Positions 24,848 to 36,367 of a stretch of 64,000 nucleotides of DNA are shown one piece after another. The DNA lies in NCBI GenBank assembly GCA_002900995.3, contig CM035305.1:868001-932000 (forward strand). The letters run 5' to 3'. Source of the DNA: Ganoderma boninense. Taxonomy: Eukaryota > Basidiomycota > Agaricomycetes > Polyporales > Polyporaceae. The notes beneath the pieces were generated by a model that worked only from the letters and a program-made list of their open reading frames with translations, ran no database searches and was not told the origin of the DNA. The first letter of the stretch is position 1; every line of letters starts with the position of its first letter. Made by a program: the position numbers and the translations under genes.

Positions 24848-25749
24848 TCACATAAGTCTTTGTATACGTTTGTGGGGCCTCCAGATGTCGACACGCACCT
24901 CGTTCCAAGTCGCCTTGGTACTCGGCCGCGCGAGCGATTCCTCGTAGTACCTCCGCAGCCTGTCGAAGCGGGCGGACGCCCACTGTATTTTCACATTCTC
25001 CACGTCGCTGAGCTTGACATAGTACCCAACGCCCGACTTCACGATGACCGGCATCCACAGCAGGAACGGCAGCAGCGCCGCGTCCGCAATGGACCATTCG
25101 CCGACTGCATAGCCCTCCTCGGGGAGCAGCGCCTGCAGGCTCTCGAGGAGGTCGAGGTACGCCGAGCCGTCGTCCTTGTTCATCAGCCATGTGCCGATGT
25201 CGTCGGGCATCCGCAGGTTCAGGATGTTCATGAACACCCGCGCCTTCGACCGCTTCACGGGGTTCGTGGGGAGGAGGCCCGCGTTCGGGAAGAGGTCCAC
25301 CAGGAACTCGAGGATGACGAGGGACTCGATGATCACTTCGGACCCTGGGGTCAGCTTCCCAGCTGGAAAGCTCTCCAGCCCGCCATGGACCAACGAGGGC
25401 ACCTTATATGATGGTCAGGATGACCATACATCTATGCCGAAGGTATGCAGGACTTCTGTAGGGACTCACCTTGCCTGCAGGATAGATGTTCTTGACGTAG
25501 TCATCCGGTCTCTGGTCCAATGGGAAAGACACGAAGTCGTACTTCGCCCTCGCCTCTTCAAGGGCTATGCGAACCTGATAACGATGCCGTCAAGGAACGC
25601 CCTTTCGAAGGCCACGATTAATTCCTACCCTGAGGGGATATGGCGAAGCCTGTGCAGCAAGGTGAGTCTCTTGTTCACGGGCAGGATTGAGCAATGGGAC
25701 GCACCGGGGCACTAAAGAGCACAAGTCCACGTTCCAGGTCGATAGTCAT
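24848..25749 (-). CDS. Glutathione S-transferase, omega-like serine type
   Basis: Four exons, 25749-25705, 25649-25629, 25574-25470 and 25402-24848, join in phase 0 to 241 residues, the usual length for a cytosolic GST. The thioredoxin-like half has LFSAPASPYPLRVRIALEEA and GKVPSLVHG before ESLVILEFLVDLFP; Ser17 of SPY sits where omega GSTs carry the catalytic residue. The helical half includes GEWSIADAALLPFL, the N-capping region typical of the class. Sequence features match the serine-type omega GSTs expanded in white-rot fungi, which bind glutathione adducts and wood extractives; this is recalled family knowledge. Exon 2 has only 21 nt and encodes the catalytic serine. The ATG directly precedes the first beta-strand, so the start is secure. 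Confidence 0.85.
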
Positions 25750-26561
25750 GGGTAGCTCTCGATGCAGGGGTTGCTTGATGACTGCACACCCCTCTGGTCC
25801 CTGGCCATTTATGATGGAACCGGCGCGCCCGCAGTCAGGGCACGCGTGCCCTGCCTCCGACCGCGTTGGCTGACAGCAGACTGGAAGGTCAGGTCCCCAT
25901 GTCACCTTTAGCAGTCGAGAAGAGTCCTTGGTGTCTAATGTCCGTGTTGATTGCAGATGAGACATTGGTTTGTCACCATTCAGGCCACAGTTGACCCCCG
26001 GCAAGGCCACATCATGGTTCCTTGCATTTTCCATGTCGACGCTAGATTAACGAATAGCGACAACATCGCATCAAGTGACCGCCGCATGGGCTTGAGTCTG
26101 TACCCATATCAGCAGAGGCGACGTCCAAGGCGTACCAAGTCTGAGCCCAGTGAGGAGTTCATGCATGCAACACATCCCGGGAGTGCAGCTGATGGCATAT
26201 CAATGACATGAAGTAGCAGATCGATCACTCCTAGCCGGTACCTTGCTGCCACCGCTGAAGACTGTGTTCCAAGCATGATGAATTAGGGCTGTTCTCTCCG
26301 AATACCGGCACCACGGCTGAGAAGGCAGACATACATAGTATGTTGCCTATGCCATTCAGGCGCACCAGAGATCGTCGAGGCAGTCCTACGGCGAGATTGA
26401 CTCATTTTATATGACCTGTTTTCGGGGAGATACATCAGCGGCTCATTGTAATGACTGCAATCATGGAAAACGGATGGAAAACGTAAACGGCCGACAATCA
26501 AGGACGATTGAACGAGGCGTCGGTGAACATGATGAACGGAAGCAAGGGGAGGGAAGCAAAA
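25750..26561. other. Intergenic, GST promoter side
   Basis: No supported gene between the GST start and the tRNA-Ala gene. Confidence 0.5.
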
Positions 26562-26640
26562 TGGACGTTCAGGGGCTTGAACCCTGGACCTCACGCAATC
26601 CGATTGCAAAGCGTGCGCGCTACCACTGTGCCAAACGCCC
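26562..26640 (-). tRNA. tRNA-Ala (TGC) with 7-nt intron
   Basis: The reverse complement folds as a cloverleaf: acceptor GGGCGTT/AACGTCC with one G-U pair, D arm GGCACAGTGGTAGCGC, anticodon stem CACGC/GCGTG and T arm with GGTTCAAGCC. The loop reads TTTGCA then a 7-nt insert (26598-26604) then T, so the intron sits at the canonical 37/38 site and the anticodon is TGC. Mature length would be 72 nt including discriminator A; CCA is not encoded. It is close in sequence to the second tRNA-Ala at 29758. Confidence 0.9.
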
Positions 26641-27007
26641 ATGTTTGTGGGCTTTCAAACACATATGTCATTGATTAGTAGATCCGGGGGCTAACGGACC
26701 GAGAGTGGACCGTCGCTGTAACCTCGCGAGCAAGCGCGGAATGCCGGTGCTCGCCTTGATTCGCTACGACCATGTGTGGCCGGTCATCTGCTCTCCACGT
26801 CTTCGCTCGTGCAATGCGTGTACGAGCTGCCGGTGGCTCACATGTTGCAAATGCCGTTGCCCACGATTTTATTCCCGGCTCACATGATATCCTCTTCCTC
26901 GAGCTCGGCTCGCTTTGTGGGCGGCGTGGCCAGCAGGCAGACCTACCCGTCTTTTCGCCACTCCCGACGCGTTCCTAGTTACGTGAGTATTAGGTCGTGA
27001 TGGTGAT

Positions 27008-27014
27008 CTATAAG
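27008..27014 (+). promoter_or_regulatory. Probable TATA box of the GH28 gene
   Basis: CTATAAG lies 69-75 bases upstream of the ATG at 27083. Confidence 0.5.
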
Positions 27015-27082
27015 AACAGACCGATTGAAACTGTACGTGGGCAGCGTACTCCGTCACCGACGACGTATTCTTTCCTGCAAGG

Positions 27083-29628
27083 ATGGCCAGCACGCATTTC
27101 GGACTGCTCCTCTTACTCCTGACTTCCTGCGTATCTGCCTGGAAGACGTTCGTTGTACCTCATTCGGACGGGCAAGATGACACACCGGCTTTGACCGCCG
27201 CACTGGCGTCGGGGAACTTTTCAACCAACTCGACCATTCTGTTCGTGAAGGGCACCAAGTACAATGTCTTCACTCCCATCAAATTCCCGAAGCTCACCAA
27301 CGTGGAAGTGGCTATCGAGGGAAATCTCAGCTATCCAGATAGCATACCTACGATACAAGGTTAGTACGACGCTGCTTCAGGACATTGGTTTCATTGACAC
27401 CAGATTTTCTGCGTTACAGACATTGTTGGAGCCTCGGTGAGTCAGTTCGTTGCGATGATTTTTGTCTGAATACATAGTAGTGAACTCTAGGGCTTTCCTG
27501 GTTCTTGGTAAGATCACGTAGAGTAATAGCAATCGCCACGGACGCACCCGCTGAATTCACTTCCGCGGGCAGGTTCACTTTTACCGGTGGGACCAACGTT
27601 ACCTTGCGCGGTACCACCGATCCGGACTGGGGTTGGGTTGATGCTCACGGTCAAGCGGTAAGCATTTAACAGTCCTTTTTCTTTCATTTCCGACTGATAT
27701 GCTCGGACGCAGTGGTGGGACGCTGGCCAGCAGACCAATCGCCCCCATGGTTGGGCTTTCAGCAAGATCACCAACGGGGTCATTCGTGACTTGAAGCTTT
27801 GGAAGGTATGATGCAGAGTCGCCACCAGTCTGCCTGTCGGTGAGCTGCTGGCTCATTTGCTTGCTTGAAGCCAATTGGGTGGAACTTTGCTACCAGTGAT
27901 TCGAGCAACATCCACGTCTTCAATAATAAAATCGTTGCCGTCTCGGATACGGGGGTAAGTTCCCTGTTCGTTCTGGTTCGGCTCTGCTGCTGACCTTAAA
28001 ACAGTCATTCCCGTTCAACACGTGAGTTCTTTGCGAGGTGGCACGATAGGACTTTTTGACGACTTGTACCGACGGCCTTCGATCCACAGCGATGGTATGC
28101 TCGTCCGCCCGCCCACGCTTTGTAACCTGGACCAACTCTTATTGATCTCCAGGATTCTCTGCTGGGGGAACGGACATGCTCTTTGAGAACAACTACGTGC
28201 AGAACGGTGACGACTGCCTGACGGTCGGAAGCGGCGCAAAGAACATCCACTTCCGGAACAGCTACTGTGAAGGTGGCCATGGTCTATCTATAGGTTCCCT
28301 CGGAAAGGGCGGCGACGTCGCCGACGTTCAGAATGTCTTGTGCGTCATTTACGTGGTATCGTTGCACACATACGAGCGAGTTAACTGGATCGGGGTCGTT
28401 GTGAGCAGGATCGAGAACGTCGTGATGGTACGTTGGCAAGGCTGAGGGGCATGGTATTCTGAATCTGAGTCGTATTGATGCATCCTGGTCTAGAAAAATA
28501 GTCTCTATGGCGCGAGGTTCAAGAGCTGGACTGGCGGTAACGGACTGGCACGGAAGTAAGAGCCACATTGATCTGACGGATCTGCATTACTGAATTATTT
28601 CTGCAGCATTACCTGGAAGAACATTGCATTCAACAATGTTATATTCCCGGTAAGTCTACCTCCTGCAATCCATCAACCACCGACAGCACTTGACAGGCGT
28701 GCAATTGCGTAGATCTACGTCACACAAAAGTGAGTGCAATGCTACGCTATCGCGCGAGCAAACGTCTCACTGGCGCTGGCACCATCGCCCAGTTATTGGG
28801 ACCAGGAGGTGCGCAGCATTTTCACAGCCCGATATTGACTGCTTGAATCAGTATGACAACATCTCCAGACCGGCCCACTGCCAAACAACACGGACACCAA
28901 CAACACGCACATCCAAGACTTCTTGTTCGAAAATTTCATTGGCACCATCAACGAGTAAGCATCGATTCTCCCTTTTATTTTCCCTACGCGTGCTATCAGG
29001 ATCGCTCACTTATCACGGTGAAAACCACAGCAAGCCCGGCTACGTGGAAGGTTCCTGCGTTACCGACCCCTGCTGGTGCGTCCTCGGCATGCCGCATGCC
29101 GCAAAGACCTTCTCTCCCCCTTTCTCCCCTCCCCCCTTCCCCCGACCTCCCAATCCCCGTTACGCCCCGGTACTTGAACCGTAAACTCTGCGCTGATGCA
29201 ACGACGACGGGTTCCGCCGACATGTGCCCCCTAGGTACGCCGTCCCCGGCGCGACAGGCGAAGAAGTTGTCATCTTCGATCTGTACCCCGACACAGGTAT
29301 GTCAAGTTCAAGTTCCGAGCTTTTTCATACTTGCTCGCAGTCGCAGCGCGGATGCACTTCGCAGCGGGGCACGCCGTTCTCATGTCGCGGGTTCTCTCTG
29401 CCGCAGCTACGAACATCGTTGCGAAACATATCGTCACCACGACCGAGACGCGGTCCCCGGTCCGTGTTATGTGCAACTCGTCTACGGTATGTGCGATCGG
29501 TTGTACACTATCGAAGCGTCCTTCGACTGACAAACGAGCTGTACTTGGACTATTATCAGATTACTTCCGATGTGGGGTTCAAGTGCTGGGATGGGATTTT
29601 CATTCCCACTCAGGAGGGGTTGTTCTAG
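27083..29628 (+). CDS. GH28 polygalacturonase-like pectinase, secreted
   Basis: Nineteen exons join in frame to 426 residues: 27083-27359, 27420-27436, 27491-27507, 27573-27657, 27713-27805, 27871-27954, 28005-28021, 28090-28094, 28153-28339, 28409-28427, 28494-28555, 28607-28649, 28713-28729, 28793-28808, 28869-28954, 29031-29075, 29235-29296, 29407-29486, 29560-29628. A signal peptide (about 1-19) precedes a parallel beta-helix with the GH28 catalytic motifs: NTDG (Asp198), GDDC (Asp218/219), GGHG (His241) and RFK (Arg275, Lys277). These hydrolyse alpha-1,4-galacturonan by inversion outside the cell; the overall pattern suggests an exo-acting enzyme, which is inference. Exon 8 is only 5 nt and supplies Asp198. 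The small exons between 27420 and 28949 depend on motif reading and are less certain than the large ones. Confidence 0.85.
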
Positions 29629-29757
29629 TCATGAATGTCCTCGTGCATGCAACACTTGTCAATGTAATAAGAAGGTACTGGTACTCAGAAGCCTGTTTCC
29701 TGAAATGGGCACCATGTTCGAACTCGCCAAAAAGGACCCATCCGAAGGGTCTTGTCG

Positions 29758-29829
29758 TGGACATTCAGGGGATTGAACCCTGGACCTCACGCATGCGAAG
29801 CGTGCGCGCTACCACTGTGCCAAATGCCC
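29758..29829 (-). tRNA. tRNA-Ala (CGC)
   Basis: The reverse complement is an intronless 72-nt cloverleaf: acceptor GGGCATT/AATGTCC, D arm GGCACAGTGGTAGCGC, anticodon stem CACGC/GCGTG with loop TTCGCAT (anticodon CGC), and T arm with GGTTCAATCC. Nearly identical to the TGC tRNA-Ala at 26562 outside the anticodon, so the pair likely arose by duplication around the GH28 gene. Confidence 0.92.
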
Positions 29830-30468
29830 ATGCATTGGAAGGCTTTTGCTGTTCCTGGATCCACGGTACGATTCTACTTATCTCAGAGCCCCCCCCCAGA
29901 ATCTCCGTCCGCTGCTGGCACTCAATCCTTTCTGACTTGAAGAGGAAGAGGCTTTTGAGATGCACCTACTTGTTTGCGCACGGCCGGGCCTGATGGCCGA
30001 TTCCATAGGTAAGGCATGAGATTGGTCGCAACAACGGAACTGCAAAGCAGTGTCCATAAACAGGACGGGATGTCTGAACATGTGCAACGTTGAGGGAGTC
30101 GGGTGGGTCGGATGCATTGTCGGCCATCATTCGACAATGCAACGCCAGGACTGTACTAGTAGGCAGTTCCGCGAGTAACAAGCACGCCATGCGGAAGCGG
30201 GAGCGACACGGGACGAGAGGAACAAAGGCCAGAGCGCTCGCCTGTAGAACAAAGGCCATAGTCACGAACAGCACTTGGGAGGAGGCCTCGGCGCACTTTG
30301 TACTTCCTCCTCCGGAACAACGTCTGCTGTGCCCAGTCTGTGCCCCAGAGTAAATTAATGCCACAGGGAGACGTTTCTGCCCCCTCCACTCACCGACACA
30401 CCCCGCATCCCTCAGCGAGCCTCACTCTCCCTCACGCACTACGTATCACAAAGCGGATCAGCGACATC
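29830..30468. other. Intergenic, no supported gene
   Basis: Between tRNA-Ala (CGC) and the DUF6914-like gene. A poly-C tract lies near 29889-29897. No gene seen. Confidence 0.5.
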
Positions 30469-31023
30469 ATGACCGTAACGCACCACGTCTACCTCGCATC
30501 CTACGACAACGCCCCGCAGAGCAGCCGCGACGCACGCTACCACTGGGCCCTCCTCATCGCGCCTGCCGACGCCGACGCGGACAGCGTCCTGACGACACGG
30601 CTGTACCACGCCACGAAGCAGGGCGAGCGCTGGCACTTCGAGCACCGGCGCGTCGACGCGGTGCGCTCCCCGCTCATGCTCGGGCGCATCGAGTTCGCGC
30701 GCATCGAGGAGCGCCACCTCGGCGGCGTCGCGGACACGCTCAGCGACCCGCGGCTCATCCGCCCGCACGAACGCGGTTGGGACTGCGGCGCGTGGGTGCG
30801 CGAGGCGATCGCGGCCCTCGAGCGCAAGACGTGGTTGGAGCCCCGGCCGCGGCGCTGGCGGTGCCGCGGGTGCATGAGCGGGCGCGAGCTCGACGGGCTG
30901 TTCAGGTGCGCGGAGCGGTTCTCGGAGAAGGTCGCGCGGAGGCGGGCGGCGATCGGGCTCAATGCGCTACCACCCACGAAGCAGTATCATGCCCCAGGCC
31001 GGTGCGTTGTGTGGCAACACTAA
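30469..31023 (+). CDS. Small conserved fungal protein, DUF6914-like
   Basis: Single-exon frame of 184 residues starting at an ATG in context ATCATGA; the open frame extends upstream but the conserved part begins here. The protein opens with HHVYLASYD, then YHWALLIAP, TRLYHATKQGERWHFEHR, a LLGRIEFARIEE-like segment and GWDCGAWVREAI, the pattern I associate with fungal DUF6914 proteins. The Tyr-His-Trp near the start and the Cys in WDCGAW are reminiscent of papain-fold proteins, but I cannot show catalysis. The C-terminus holds CRGCMSG and a basic helix. No signal peptide, so probably cytosolic. Function unknown. It converges on the alpha/beta hydrolase gene, whose stop is about 180 bp away. 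Confidence 0.65.
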   Translation: MTVTHHVYLASYDNAPQSSRDARYHWALLIAPADADADSVLTTRLYHATKQGERWHFEHRRVDAVRSPLMLGRIEFARIEERHLGGVADTLSDPRLIRPHERGWDCGAWVREAIAALERKTWLEPRPRRWRCRGCMSGRELDGLFRCAERFSEKVARRRAAIGLNALPPTKQYHAPGRCVVWQH

Positions 31024-31205
31024 ATACAGGTCGATGTATGCTGACGAGTCGTGGGTCAGCATGTTCCACTCCTTGTTCAGGGGACGAGCGAACGCGCGTA
31101 CTTTTACATTTCCGAGGATAGAGAGCAAGATTCCATCCAGCCTTCCAAGGTAACGCGCACAAGGTGAATTATCCAACACTCGAACTCTCAAAGGCAAAGA
31201 AGCGG

Positions 31206-32397
31206 CTAGGCAGCCTCGAGGGACTTTGTCCACGCCTTGATCCGCTCCCAGCATTTGCGCACCTCCTTCGGCCACGCTCGGTCCACGGTAACGAATATGA
31301 GGAAGTCGTGGCTAAAACGCTCCGGGATCTCATCGGCTGTGTACGAGGTCACGACAGCGGTCCCTCCGAGCTGCGACACGAGGGCCACGATCGACTCAGC
31401 GAACCGCTCGGTTTTGCCGTAGTACACCAGCGTCGGGGGCCACAGAGGAGGGGGTGCATGGAGGGAAGGGGAGAAGTACGGCGAGGAGAGCATATCTGCA
31501 GGGCGGGAACCAAGGAGGCGCTTGACATGCGGAATGTGACCTTCCCTAGAATATGTGCGTTAGATGTCGTGCGAGGCGCACATGAGACGACGAATGCTCA
31601 CACGGAGAGATCGCACCATGGACTGAGCAAGATGAGACCACCAGGGGGCGGTAGAACGTTGCTTTGCAAGAGGCATCGTTGTAGTGCGAGGGCAAGGTGG
31701 CCGCCAGCTGAGTCGCCTATCAATATAACCCGCTTTGGAGGGATGTTGAGACCGTGAACGAGGTGACAATATGCGGACAGCGCCTCGAGCAGTTGTGTCG
31801 GGAAAGGATGGACAGGTCCGTCGTCATTTAGACTGACGAGGGAGTATTCGAGGGCTACCACAACTAATGAACACCGGCTTCGGATGGCAAGCGAAATGGC
31901 CTCACATAGGACACATGCGCATATTCCTTGCTAATGAACTGTGAGACCGGAGGCAAGCTGAATTCGGTGAAATGCACCTCTATGAAACCGCGTGGTATCC
32001 CTAGAAACAGAACAACCCGGGCTACGTGAGCATCTGGCAGGGTATGTGGTGGCAGACAGACTGAAGACTTACGCGACCCTCCAGACAAGACATCCTTCGC
32101 ACTCCCGAGCGAGTACCCGCCGCCGTGAAACTGGAGACCGACGAACCCCTGGCCTTCGCGTGCTGAAGTCAACGTACCATCCAAGTCCCCGTAACGCCAC
32201 CAAACCCCATCTATAGGTTCCAGCAGAACGTCAGATTCGTCGGCCCATGCCTTGAGCTCTTCGTTGAGCACATCATTCGAGACTACGGGTATCGTCACTT
32301 CAGAAGTTTGGACTACTGGGAGTGCATTCGTGAGGCTTGCAGGGCCGTGGAGTCCGTCTCCACGGATGCGATCTACGAGTCGACGTAGGGTCTTCAT
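31206..32397 (-). CDS. Alpha/beta hydrolase, hormone-sensitive-lipase-like esterase
   Basis: Four exons, 32397-32073, 32000-31978, 31930-31602 and 31545-31206, join in frame to about 338 residues. HGGGY (from residue 91) is the oxyanion-hole motif and GDSAGG places the nucleophile at Ser190, both typical of the HSL family; FSHDF near the C-terminus supplies the likely catalytic His. Introns of 72, 47 and 56 nt; exon 2 is 23 nt. The N-terminus is uncertain: family members are often longer and an upstream exon is possible between 32400 and 32700. The substrate is unknown; small acyl esters are usual for the family. No signal peptide seen. Confidence 0.75.
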
Positions 32398-34564
32398 GAG
32401 CGTAGGCAGTGTTACAATCGCTTCGGCGACTTGCTTTTGAGGGGCGCTGTTTTTGATGGGCTCGGAATGTATGTCGTGAAAGGCCTGCTGCGAGTTGGCC
32501 GCGAGATAAAAGCACCGAGCTCTGGACGGGACACCAGGGGCGCGATAGTCTGGTAGAAGCAGGATTGTATTTTTCTGGCCGGAGCCCAGGCCAAGGATGC
32601 AGTACAGCGAGGAACAGGCGTGTCGAGAACAATAGATAGTGGGAAGAGGAGGAGATTAAGAAGGGGCGGGCATGTACGAATCACCGGCTCTGCTCCTCCA
32701 GCCAAAGAGCAAACCAGAGTAGCGCGACCTGCGTTGGCACAGGATGAGCACTAAGACATCCGGTCGCTTTCCGCCCTGTAATGGCACAGACCAGCCACCG
32801 AACTCAGCCCAAGAGCGAGTCGGCCAGCCTGCAATTTGACGAGAGGTGCGTTGGAGAAAAGTGCCAGCTCCTCTCGCTCGCTTTGCTCCTTCGGGCGTCT
32901 ATAGCACGTGCACCGCCGAGAACATCGGGACGGATGCCGGTGCCGGAGCCAATTGAAGAAACTTAGAAAGGGAAGAACGTTCGTGCATGCGTCCGCCTTG
33001 TCACTGTCAGAGAAGACTCCCTCGCCCAGCCTGCGTGCGGAAACAACGAGGAGACGACAGAACGTACGTACAGACGCAGTCCCTTTGACCTCTCACATCT
33101 CAGAAGAACGACGACTACGCCCAGGGTTTCGCTTCGCTACCCAGTGCAACGGCTGCGATACATTGCTTCTTCAACTTAAGCTTGAGGTCCAGCCGAATCT
33201 GCGCAGATGATGCGCCGTAGAACCTTCAAGCCGAGCGCCACCATCACAAGGAAGGTACGGATGTCGAATCCTCTCCCAACGTTTTAACCTGCTATCCCAA
33301 TGTTAGTATCCAGTTCCAAGTCCTTTGACTGGGCTTACACATACCTCTGACTGGGACACTCACAGAGTCAGCCGTGCTTACAGTTACTGCATAGGCGTAA
33401 TGGGAGAGGAGCAAACGTCTTCGATGGAGATTGCGGTGCAAGGACGACTATCGTGGCCGTCTGTCTTCCAGAACTGCGAGAGAACGAGAACCACAACACG
33501 GCGGACGAAGCGCGGTTGACAGCAAGTCCCCTGCTCCATACGCGACAGCTAACAACGAGGAACACTCGTGTTCATACAATATCCTATATCCTTAGGTGTG
33601 TCTTGAGTGTATCGTCAACTCCTTGTGCTGATGTTCAGCATGGCCTCCCCTGCACTTGTAATTGACAACCGGAGGCAGCTCAGGCCCGCGGATACGCATG
33701 AGAGCATTACATAGGAGCATTCTGGAAAGAAGAAAAAATGTGGAAACGGCGGGAAGACGGATGGCAACATACTTTAGAGATCCGCTTCGGGGGCGCCCAT
33801 GCCGTAGAGGTGGAGGAGGTATTTCTGATTGCAATGGGTCGGAAGATCAGCTGACCTCGTGCGACGGGGCTGACTGAACCCTGCTCTCGGCTTGGTCGCA
33901 TGCGAGAAGTGCACAATGGCAACCCTTCTCGCAACTCGGGAGGGTCAACGGTCTGTGCAAACGCACAGGCGGATAACGTTGACGGAGAGCGTAAGTTCCT
34001 TCCAAACACCCGTACCGGGGTTCTAAAGTTTGATCATGACACCATCACCGCCAGCGCGCCCCGACCCAACGCCATAGATCTCGCAGCAGGTCAGACAACA
34101 TTCATGAGTATGAGAAACATTCGTGATACTCACCGCGCACAACCCATTACAGGCCACGAAGAGGTAGCATCCCGCGGCGTCGCGTAGCAACCCAGACACC
34201 ACCGCATCGCTCCTGCACTCTTGCACGGTATTTGACCTCCTAGCGGGTGCCGCTGCTGTCAAACCTTCACCTTAACCCCACCACTCGTACGAGCCTGATG
34301 AGCCCGAAACACGTCCTGTCGACCATGCGCATGAACGCTGTCCTCTTTTCCCAGGGATATGTGCGACCTCGCCCGACTTTATTCGCCGGTGCGCTAGGAT
34401 ACCGCCTCGCAGTCGAGACATGTCGTACCTCCTGCCGAATCAGACTCCCGCAGCCGAGAAGCGCTTTGCGGCGTGGTTGACATAGTCTCAAGGTTCTCAA
34501 GAATAGCCCGTCTTGGGACCTGTGTGGCGTGAAGGTTATTCCCATAATCCGGGGGCAGCAGGGG
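32398..34564. other. Intergenic, no supported gene
   Basis: The left 300 bases may hold a missing first exon of the alpha/beta hydrolase. A cysteine-rich minus-strand frame at 34023-34262 (SHTHECCLTCCEIYG) caught my eye but has no start, signal or splice partner. Nothing else supportable. Confidence 0.4.
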
Positions 34565-34571
34565 TATATAT
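34565..34571 (+). promoter_or_regulatory. Probable TATA box of the 34.8-kb gene
   Basis: TATATAT lies 101 bases before the first in-frame ATG (34666) and about 248 before the preferred one (34813). The spacing fits the first better, so it leaves the start open. Confidence 0.4.
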
Positions 34572-34812
34572 CGCTTGGGGGCCCGACTGTATAGAACGGC
34601 GTCAGACCTCCCCTCCCTCCCATTGCACGATGCCCACCTTGTAACTCGCCACATTCAAGCTTTGTATGCCATCGTCACTTGCATATGCGATGGAAATGCT
34701 TGCGGTATCTCAACACTACGCCCAAGAAGTGAACAGGAGGTCGCGGGAGGTTTTTCGCAGGTCCACGGTCCCCTCCTCTTGGCATCGACCATCCCCAAGT
34801 GCCCCTGGTGCC

Positions 34813-36367
34813 ATGGAAGAGCCCAGCCCAGATCCCAAGGCCAAGAAGAACCGTCTCTCGTGGCTCCGGAGCACCGGGCGTAGGTCCGGGCTCATCCTTC
34901 GGACTTCGATCTTCCGCCACTCCGAATCCAACCAGACGACGCCGACGGCGTCCCCGGCGACGTCCCCGACGTCCTCAAACGAGAGATCCTCGTCATCCTC
35001 GGAGAGCGAAGACAACCGGGCGTCCGTCGACGTTGCGGCAGATGAGCGCAGCCGCGCTCTCGACGCCCTCGAAGGCCGGAGCGCGCGCGCGGACCCCGCT
35101 TTGAATCGGAACACACTCGCACCCCTCGCACGCACGGCCACTCGCACGGCATCCGAACCCTCCACAGGGCCCGCCCAGGAGGCTTCGGCCTCGACCTCGA
35201 CCTCGACCTCGACGCCGGTGCCCGCACCCAGCACCCCTACTATTCCTACTCCCACCCCCACCCAAACCGCGAGCGCGAAAAGGGCGAGCGGCTTCACGCT
35301 CCCTGCAGGGCTCATCAACTCGCTGTCGCTCACCGGCCGCTCGCGCTCGCGCTCCGGCTCCGTCGCATCGCGGCGCTCGCTCGAGTCGCCCACGGGCGTG
35401 CGCCCGGGCTCCGCGCTCTCCATGCGTTCCATCTCGCCCGCGCGCCGCCCGAGCTCGCGCCTCGATCGCGTGCCGGAGGACCGCACCATCGCTTCGGCCG
35501 CCGTCCCGGGGACCCCGCGCGCGTCGGGGTCCGGGTCAAGGTCGGGGGAACGGTCGAGCGTCGAGGAGGAGCTCGTGGGCGCAATGGGGGCCACGGCGGA
35601 CGAACAGGGCCTGCCGACGTACGCGAGCGCGGCGTACCCGTCGCGCCCGGTGGGGTACCGGTTTATGCAGGCGGGGCCGTTCGCGATGACGCTGTCGGCG
35701 GAGGGCGAGGAGGAGGTCGATGGGCTCGGGAGGTACCATGTCGGTGTTGGGGTGAACGTGTGGGCGCCGCGGCTTGGGGTGACGAGCGTAAGGAGAGGTC
35801 TGACGGAGGACGGGCCTGTGGTCGCGGAGATCGAGTGAGTGGTGTTTCTATCTGAACATCGTTGTGGTATGTTGCTGTTGATGCTGAATGATGTGGGGAC
35901 GGGACAGGTTCGGGTCTACATCGTTGATGTCGCCTGCTCTTATCATAGACGATGCGAGCAGGCCGCTGAAGGACGTGCTGTCGAGGAGCTTGACGAACGG
36001 GTAGGTGCCTTGCTTGTTGCTCGCGCGAGGAATGTTTTTGATGGGAGATTACCAGCTCGAGGTCATACCATGTCGGCGATGGGACGACCATCGTCTGGAA
36101 GATAGGCAAGTCAATATGGAGGGTACGGACTTTCTCCTCGTGCATTGCATGTGTGCAATGTAAACTCACCTTACATTGAAGGCGACCATAAATGGGATAC
36201 CCATAGCAACGTTTTGTCCGAACCCGCCCAGGTCTCTGGTGGTTCAGCCGCTCGCTCACAAGTACATGGACCACATCTTGATCGGGGTTCTGCTCCTCAT
36301 GCGCGACAAAGACGCGGAGGTGTTCGAACGCCCAGACTACTCTGTAATGCCTCTGCCATTCGTTTGA
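34813..36367 (+). CDS. Conserved basidiomycete protein with C-terminal DUF6593-like domain
   Basis: Four exons, 34813-35834, 35908-36000, 36056-36122 and 36182-36367, join in frame to 455 residues. The first 270 are low complexity, rich in Ser, Thr, Pro, Ala and Arg, with a Ser-Thr repeat and RSRSRSGS, so probably disordered and phosphorylated. The folded part begins near the exon 1 end (RPVGYRFMQAGPFAMTL, YHVGVGVNVWAPRLGVTSVRR) and continues over the junctions with RPLKDVLSRS, YHVGDGTTIVWK and HILIGVLLLMRDK. This beta-rich pattern resembles the domain called DUF6593 in mushroom genomes; the name is from memory and tentative. An in-frame ATG at 34666 would add 49 residues; 34813 has the better context (GCCATGG). 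Function unknown. Confidence 0.7.

Noticed and set aside
34023..34262. Cysteine-rich minus-strand frame, possible small secreted protein
   Set aside because: No signal peptide at its start and no splice partner found.
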